Source of the DNA: Watersipora subatra
Taxonomy: Eukaryota > Bryozoa > Gymnolaemata > Cheilostomatida > Watersiporidae
DNA: 64,000 bases
Direction: 5' to 3'
Assembly (NCBI RefSeq): GCF_963576615.1
Contig: NC_088713.1
Coordinates: 44,073,317-44,137,316, forward strand
Made by a program: the position numbers and the translations under genes. Shown here one piece after another: positions 40,301 through 49,300 of this stretch. Each line of letters begins with the position of its first letter. Within the stretch, counting starts at the first letter, position 1. Below the pieces are notes generated by a model. The model was not told the DNA's origin. It saw only the letters and a list, made by a program, of their open reading frames with translations, and ran no database searches.

Positions 40301-43300
40301 GTTACAAAAACAGATTTTTCAATAAAGTCAAAACAGTTTTTTTAACTGTTCGCTTTTAAGAGCTTGTAATCACATTTCCTCATATTTTGCACCTACAACA
40401 CAGCAAAGTAAGACATGGTGAATCTTTTGATACCAAATAACTGTAATGTGAATTTTATTGCAAGTCAACCTTTAACATTTGAATGACAATAAAAACATCT
40501 CTAAATATTTTGGCAGTAAACCAAAAGTTTTTAAAAATATTGTGTGATTGTAAAAAACTTTATTCTGATAATAGATCTTGACGAAGGATTCTGTGACAGT
40601 CTCGGTAGATGCGGTTATCTATTTCCGCATTCAGAACCCGATCCTCAGCGTGACGGCTGTCACTAACGCCCACATGTCTACCCAGCTCCTTGCGCAGACG
40701 ACTTTGAGAAACTTCCTTGGAATCAGGTAAGAGTTGAGACAGCCACCGCAAATAGAATAGAAACTAAGGCTTTAATATTAAATTTTTAGCTTAGTTGACA
40801 AAACCCATTCAGATTGCATTAGCCTAAGATCAATCATGGTTCAGTTAAAGATTGTTCCAAAACAAATTGAAAAGTGAAAAACATATTGAGAAGCCAAACA
40901 AAGAGTGCAAGAATTGCTGCCTAAAATGCAAGACAAGTGTGAATGGTTTCTTCGTTTTATTCAAAGGAATTCCCATTAGTAGCGTAGCCAAGACTACTCT
41001 GCTCTCCTAGCGAGAGCTCTCCTATATATATACAGTCAAACATGGATCGAACTCGAACTCAACACTATTAACTCGAACTGTTTTTTGCCCAACGGCTACC
41101 GAAACGGTTGTTATCGCTTTAGAAAATCACTTTATTCCAAGCCATAGAGGTAAACCTCATCTTTTCGTAATTCATAAGCGTCGTTATTACCACCATCGGC
41201 AAAATATTTTCGTCAACGACTTTTCTAAAGGTTTGGTGAAATTTAGTTTATACCAAAAATCCGCTTAGCGATCGCCCTTCGGAAGCAAGGAAAGTAAGGT
41301 AATCTTTGCATAAACTTCAAGAAAAATCGGCAAAATTGATTGTGGGTAAAACGCTAAAAAGAAAAAGATGTCTTTTCTTTGAGCATTTCAGCAACGATCA
41401 AGTTTTGCCAATGTCAATCTAAAAAACGTCCTGGCAATAACATCACCTCAAACAACAAACCAATCTCAAGTGATAGAAAAATCTCTATACTTTTTGATAA
41501 AAACATTTTAAACTTTACATTAGAAGCATTTAATTTGAAACAAGCCATTTGTGCTTTTGATTTATATTATAGTTTGTATATGTACATGTATCTACTAATA
41601 AATAAGTAAATACATGGACTTGTGACAGTGCTCTGATAACTTGAACGCTCTGATAATTCGAACACTTTTGCTCGGTCCCGTGAAGTTCGAGTTATCCATG
41701 TTTGACTGTATATGTATTTCCTCCTGTACCGTATAATGGAATCAACAGGAAACTGTATAAGAAAGGTGATTAATATGATCGCTAAATTGTTGGCTTTAAC
41801 TGTAAAGCCTGCCAACTGTAAAGCGTTAAAAATTTTTAGCAATATAAATGTGGAATAGAGACAAAAACCATATACAAAAGTAATGTAAAATATATAAGAG
41901 TGATTATATACGGATGTTATGAGAATATAATGTGAGAAATAAGTTCGTGGCCCGTCGTCCGACACCATATAAGGAATTAAAAAGCTTATTCCATATTTTA
42001 AGAATATTTTAATTTTTTCTCGTTTTTCTGTTTTCAATGTTCCATTTTATCCGAGCTTATATATGTAAAACATTCTTATTAAATGAGGTTCATCATTTAT
42101 ATAAATATTTATTTACACGTACAAACATTTGATAGAACTATTAAACAGTTATTTTTTTACCTTTTAGCAAACATTTGCTAACATATTGTTTTACTGAATA
42201 CATTTTTAAAAATAAAAGTTTCATTTTATGGTTTGGTAATACATTTTTAAGATTTTAAGACATCCGTTAGAAAATATAGAAACTTGAAAGATTTGTCATC
42301 GAACAAGTATCTCGGGATTGGACCATCATTTGGAAGCATGGCCTTGATTGGCTACATTGTAATATATATCCAATTACTTTTTATTTGGTAGGAGTCTTGG
42401 TGAGATTCTTAGCGAGAGAGAGGCCATAGCCAATGAGTTGGAATCAACTTTGGACACCGCTACTGATCCTTGGGGCATTAAGGTAAGAGTGGTCTGACAA
42501 GGTCCCTTTCTGGTTAATGAACCTTGCTACAAATCTCAGCTAGTCAAATTATTACGAAGTTAGCACAAAAATCAGCTTATACTTCAGTTTATACCTCACA
42601 CTAGCCGACCGCCTGCCATTGCATGGGTAATAAAATAATTACCAAATGAATTTGAGTCACTTACGTGGTAAGCTAGTAGTCTAAATTTGTGCTTAGCATG
42701 AGTACATCCTGGCCAACGAGTTTAGACTCCGGCCCCTTCCGTTTGGGTTTTTCGAGTATCGAGTAGATGGTAGTGCTTGGCATGAGTACTTCTTGTCCAA
42801 CGGGTTTTTCAAGTATCGGATTTGTTGATACAGGTTTTATGTCTAAAATTTCAAACATCAGACATATCTTAAACTTTAAAATGCAATTATAATTCTATTC
42901 AATTGATTTACTATTTTCTATCAACTGAATTCATGCTCACAGCGTTAAAAGGCGGGTTGTTAAACAGTGCTTAGAGCGCAGGGTGCAATAGACAGAGTTT
43001 TTGTCCACTTTACTCGACAGATTTGTGTACCAAACCCAATTTCGCACGTCAAAATTCGAACCCGCAAGATCGAATATTCTATTACCCGAGACTCGAGAGA
43101 AGATAAACCCGCGAGTTCAACGAGTTTTGTTACCGGTGCCCAGCACTAGTCTAATCCTTTACTAAAACAATAGCCATGTTTGAAGCAAGTTTAGCCACAA
43201 AGTCCAAAAACAGCTCCCAATGATAATTGTTCAAGTTGTCTGCCTTGTTGTTGATTATCTGGGAATACATATCTGATAGCTTCGCTGTTGCTAAAGCAAA

Positions 43301-46300
43301 GGATTTAATTACCAAACAATTGAGTGATATACTGTCAAGGAATGCCCACGCTTGTCAACACTTGGAGCCCAGTCATGCATAATTATGTAATCTAGTCCCT
43401 TGACCCGTGACCGTATTAACAACTTTCCATCGACTGTGAAAGTAAGAATAGCACAATTCCTTTTGAACTGTGTATTATTTTGAAACTTCAAGCTTGTAGA
43501 ACTCCAAAAAACAACAGAAAGCAAATGGAATAAATAATTTTTTCCACACTCTTTTAAAGAAGTGTTGTTTCGGTGTTAACTGCAAAAACATAATGATTGC
43601 AGTACACCGAATCTGATAGAGTGTGTATATTAGCTATGGAACAATATAAGTTTTGTGAGTATATATATAATATATATTTTATATATAATATATATTTTAT
43701 ATATAATATATATTTTATATATAATATATATTTTATATATAATATATATTTTATATATAATATATTATATATAAAAGTGATATATAAAACAATTAGTTTT
43801 ACTGTAAAGCTCTTATTCGTTAAGGAGAAAAAGCTTTCTAGCTTTGCATACTTTTTATACTTTATTACCAAGAATTTAGGCAGTCTGTCATTAGTAACTA
43901 ATGTTCTTTCAGCAGCCATTTTTCATTTCTCAGTATGTTAGAAATTCCCTCAGTATATTGGCGATATCTCAAAAACTATTACTCCAATTGGCTTGAAAGT
44001 TTGAAATTAGGCTAAAAACCCATTACAAACAAGCAACTAAACTTTATGATCCCATGTGAACTGAAAGTGCAGAAAAACAAAGCGAATCTTTGCGGCTGGG
44101 TATAATTGGGCATAAGATCATGTAGGGACCCAATTAATTAATCCCCATTAATTTTCAACTCTGGCTTCAGAGTGCTAATATTCATTCTATGTATACATTG
44201 TATATGACTATATTTCTATTAATTTTATTTCAAACTGAAATTTTTTTCCCAAATTGTATCAACAAGAATGATAACAACTTTCATAGTGTTAGCTTAGAAA
44301 GATGGGCAAACCATGCAGTTTCTTACTTCGAAGCTCAGAAACACCTTGATGAAATTTAAAAAAAATTATGTTATTTATTTATTTTATATTTTTTTTGCTT
44401 GTGGAAAGTGATAGAATGTCTTTTTAAATTTTGTCGGTAGCAAGTAAAAAATCCTTTTTACATTAAAAAATATGTTTTGTGCAAAAATGGGAAATTTTTT
44501 TTATTGTTCTTTGATTGCTTCTACTTTAAATCCTTGGCTAAAAACTCATCTTTGCCAGAGATGTGAGATGTCTTTGGAGTCGTCTGTCACACAGCTGATT
44601 GGCATAATAGAGAGGGAACAACTTCTTATCCCAAAGCTGGAAAACCTAGCTTACACAAACATTCATGTCTACGATGTTTCTTTTAATTCGCTCATCGCTC
44701 AATAATGCACATGCTTCTTTTATATGAATTTTTGTTCAGTTAACTCAATGCTATGGTTGCTACAGGCAAAGCTCTCGTCGCTATGGCTACCAACAACAGA
44801 CCTGTTCAAATCTACACCTTACCTTTTTAAGCCTAATAGCTTAAACATTGATTAATAACTTTTGCCTCTCAGCCTTTCTAATAATAGACAGTCAAACATT
44901 GATTTCTACTTATTTATGAAGTTTGCTGATTGTGCCTTTTGGTGGTGCCACTTGTTTATTGGTAGCTAGGCGCAACCAGCTGTTTTGTTGACAAAGCGAT
45001 GGCACTTGTGTACTGAGTTCTTTGCTATCGTTGATAATATGAATATCATGACGGATGATTCTCTGAAGGCTGGAGTCTCTCTGCTTATAAGTCGTAGCTA
45101 TAATATTAGTAATTGTTGTGAGTTGCTATAAGGGTGCAGTCATGGCTCAGTGGATAGTACAATGGCATATAATCAGTGGGGTAGTGGTTCAAATCGCATT
45201 AGGGTCATTGGTAGTGTAAAGCCTGGTTCCCATATACATCGCAAAGCACCGGCGACAGCACCGCAGGCTATTAGTGGTGAAATGGGAACCTATGCGCCGG
45301 GACTGCTGAGGACCGCCGGTAGTTGCTGTCGGCATCGCAATAGTCGCTGCTCAAATTTTGCAAAAGGCCGCAGGCACAACCTTCCCGAAATGCACTGTAC
45401 GGGTGAAGGTCACCATTATAGCAATGGTGTGGCTAGTGAGCATTTTATTTGATTACGCGATAATGTTTAGCGATGCAGCTTATATGTGAACATATGCCGC
45501 CGAGGCTAACGTCGCAAACGTTTTGCTGCGCAAGTTACTGCCGGAGTCTGGCAATCGATATGGGAACCAGGCTTTAGGACGGGTGTCTAGCCACAGTTGT
45601 TCCTTTTTTCATTTTTATGAGCAGATGGTGACACTATAAGCTATACCAGGATTTACTTTTTGCGGTAGCAACCCCTAATTGGGAAAGCCAAAAAAAGATG
45701 AGTTGCTTGGGCCATTTCTTTTGTTTTATCGTTAACGATAAACTTACACAAAATTCTACAAGATTTTATCTTGAAGAATCAGTATTTTTATATCACTTGC
45801 CATTTATTTTAATATTTGTAGTGATCTGACTACCAGAATGCTTCAAGACTAAAATTGACAAAACGTGATCCCAGTTAAAATGCTCAGAAAACAAATACGT
45901 GCAACATGACGTCACTAGTTATCATTGCGATAGTTTATATCAGCTATTGTGTTCAAATTGCAACGTTACGCGTTTCTATTTTGTCTATTTTTCTATTTTG
46001 CGATAAAACACTCGTAAGAAAAATACGTTTTTGAAATGATATCACTAGTTATGCGGCTGCGTGTCTATCTTGTTGTTGATATCGGCTATTGTAGCCAAGT
46101 CATAGCATTATGTGTCTCTATTCTGTCAGTCTCCTTACCGAAGTGCAACTATAGACATCATAATCATAATTTTGCTTGAATCGGACCATTTAAACCGTAA
46201 TCAATTTTATTCTTGAAACATTCTGGTAGGCAAATTACCTCAAACATAAAAAACAACAAATGATAGAAAAATACCAATGATTTCTGATAAATTTTATTAA

Positions 46301-49300
46301 CATTTGCGAGTTCACCTTTAATAAGAGTATAGAGTAATTTATTCAGATACATTTCTTCTACACATTTTAACTACCATCAAGTTTTGTCAATTTTAATTTT
46401 GAAACATTCTGGCTATCAGATCTCCTCAAACATCCAAAACAATCACAAATAATAAAAAATACCCGTATTTTCTGATAAAATCTATTAAAATTTTGTGCAA
46501 GTTCATATTTTAAATATTTTAAAACAATTTAATTTTAAAAGTTCACCTTTAACTACTCATTTCTGCCAGCGAATCGAACTGAGGCCTCTTTTTAGGGCTC
46601 TCTTAGATTCCTACATTTAGTAGTTACAGGATTTGGCTACATGTGTTCAGGTCGCCATTGCGTAACCCACACAATATTGGGAATTCGCTGTAGTTTTACC
46701 GTAATCGTACTGTGTGGTGGTTTGCCCGAGTCTATTAGGGTGTATCGACAGCCGATAAGCTCATGAGCGACGATGCATTGACAAAAGCATTAGCCTGAAA
46801 CATTTATAAATCCTTTACTTTTTTATGCTATATTTTATATTAGAATCAATAGAGTAATTGAAATGCCCGAGGCCAACGTGGAGAGGATAACTCTAAATTC
46901 ATGATTTGCGATACGGAAATTTCATTGTTTAGTGGTGATTTTTAAGGTAGATGAATTGAAAATCGCCACCATTTAAAGAGGTATTGCCAATCGTATAAAC
47001 AATTTAATCGTATAATGACACTTTATCCCACACCTGACGATTTTCCGAGTGAGCCAAACTGGAACTAAATCTACTCTTATTATAAGCTCATTCCATGGCC
47101 TTCCACGCACACATACATTCATAAAATAAATGTTTTTAACTATCACGAACACAAAACACTTTCTTTTCAAGTTAAAGTATACAACATATATTAATAAAAA
47201 TTAAAATTTTTTAACATAATATCGGTATATATCGGGAGTCGTTTATTTGCAATATCGAATCGTCTGATGATTCATGGAAAGCTCTATAGATAGGACTAAA
47301 CGAGTGCTTATCGCGTTTAGCAGTATGTAACATATCTTTTCATTGTTTCTCACCTCTACCATCTTAGCGATCTCGCAAGGAATCTGAGAGCACCTCAGGT
47401 TATTCATTAGTTTCCTGTGTCAGCCGCAGTCCCTAGGCACTCCCTCAAATGTATTGGTGCTGCTTTTTCTTCTCTCAGATGTCTTGGCATCTTCTGTCGT
47501 AAAGGAAACTTCAACGAGAGAAATGGTTGGTCAAAACTCAACCAATCAACCATGCTTTTATATCCTAGCAGAGCTCTAAATTTCTTTAGCCTTGTAATAA
47601 TTAACAAAATGGCTCTTTTTTCGACTATGTCTGATGCTTGCCTCACCAACTAAAACTAGTTTTGGCCCAACTTTTAAGCTAACATAATCTCTTTGTGAAC
47701 GTTTATATAAAAATTAGATTTACTTTTATAAAAACTTTTATAAAAGTTTTATAAAAATTTATAAAAGTTTTATAATAATAAAATAAGTTTATTATTAATA
47801 AAAGCTTAATTAATGTTTAAACTTAATAAGTTTTAACATAATCTCTTTGTGAACTTTTATATAAAAGTTATATGAACTTTTATAAAAACTTATAAAATTT
47901 TTTATCAAAGTTATTATAAAATTATTGATACTTTGAGAAGTCAAACGTGTGACTATTATACCTACTAGCAGAATTGTGTCATCAGCTCGCAAGTGTCTAA
48001 GGAACTAAAAGTACATCCAAACGTAACGAATTTTTCGTTCATTCTGACCGAAATCACGAAATGAACGAAAAACATAGAATTATTCAGCCGAAATTCACAG
48101 AATTGTCTGAGCTGTGCATGCACACCGAAATCGTCGACGAAACTGTTTTAATTTGCTAAACAAACTATTAGCGAGCAAGATTCTAGACGCTTTTGCAATT
48201 TATATAGTCCAAAACAAAACACGACACGCAAGAAAATACTAACGCAATATGCCATAGTAAATATGATGCAACTGACTCGATTGCGCTATTGTTGGTTCTT
48301 TATTGTTCGGACAGCATGGCTACTAATCATTTCTTTCTTATTATTATTAATTTTTTTTAACAGCAAATGTTCCGTTGTAAAAAGAGTTGTAATCTTTAGC
48401 GCAATTAAGTCAGTTGCATTGTGTTCACCATGTCAAATCGCGTTAGTACTTTTTGCACACCTTAACGCACAAATGAACAATATTATTATCTCAACTGCTT
48501 GTTATTTTTAAAGTTCCTGCAGGTGGTAGCTATAGTTCAGAATTAAATACTAAACATTTAGGATGTTATCTTATAATTAGAGAAAGCTTGAGCATGAAAA
48601 ACTTTGGGAAAACTTTTTTTCACGGTGTCTAAGAATTTTACATGTAATTTTTAGACCTGTACAGCAGTGTGCTGTCAGCAGTTACCAATGCAATGACTAG
48701 CATAAGCAGTCAGTATACGGTCTTAGTGCACAGATGACAAGTTCCTGCATAAAATTATATATAAATTATAAAACTATATATATATATTCACTGGTAAATT
48801 ACATGTATACGCAAAGCTTAATTCTTTAACATTTTATATAAAATGAACTCTTACATGCACATCATAAATAAACTAGTTTCTGTGTTGCAGGTGGAGAGAG
48901 TAGAGATCAAGGATGTGCGCCTTCCTGTTTCCTTGCAGAGAGCCATGGCTGCTGAGGCTGAGGCAACTCGAGAAGCTAAGGCTAAGGTAATGTTTCCTGT
49001 CTGTTATGTCAGCTGATGACATGGAAATGTTTAGTTATAAATTACTTCAGCAAATAAAAAAACATTGATCGATCAAAACCAATTGAAAATATTTTTGTAT
49101 TGCTAAACATTTACTCGCTAGGTTAATTCAACCTAAGATTTGTTTGTCTTAAAATCATTGTATGTTGAAGCAAATATTTCAATAAGAATACATTGTAATG
49201 CGTTTAATTTGTTCCACATAAAAAAGCCAACGATATTTTTTTCGTAGTTATACATTGAAGTGACATAACTATATGAGTGAGGTGTTAAAAAGTGGAGTGT

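Noticed and set aside
40560..40751. 63-residue antisense ORF
   Set aside because: Shadow of stomatin exon 5 on the + strand, which has clear family motifs and splice sites.
41567..42037. 156-residue antisense ORF with hydrophobic stretches
   Set aside because: Spans the end of MITE A3 and AT-rich flank. No family motif; composition explains the hydrophobic residues.
43554..43941. Long overlapping ORFs with IYFIYN / YIKYIL repeats
   Set aside because: Produced by an 18-bp AT satellite; low complexity on both strands.
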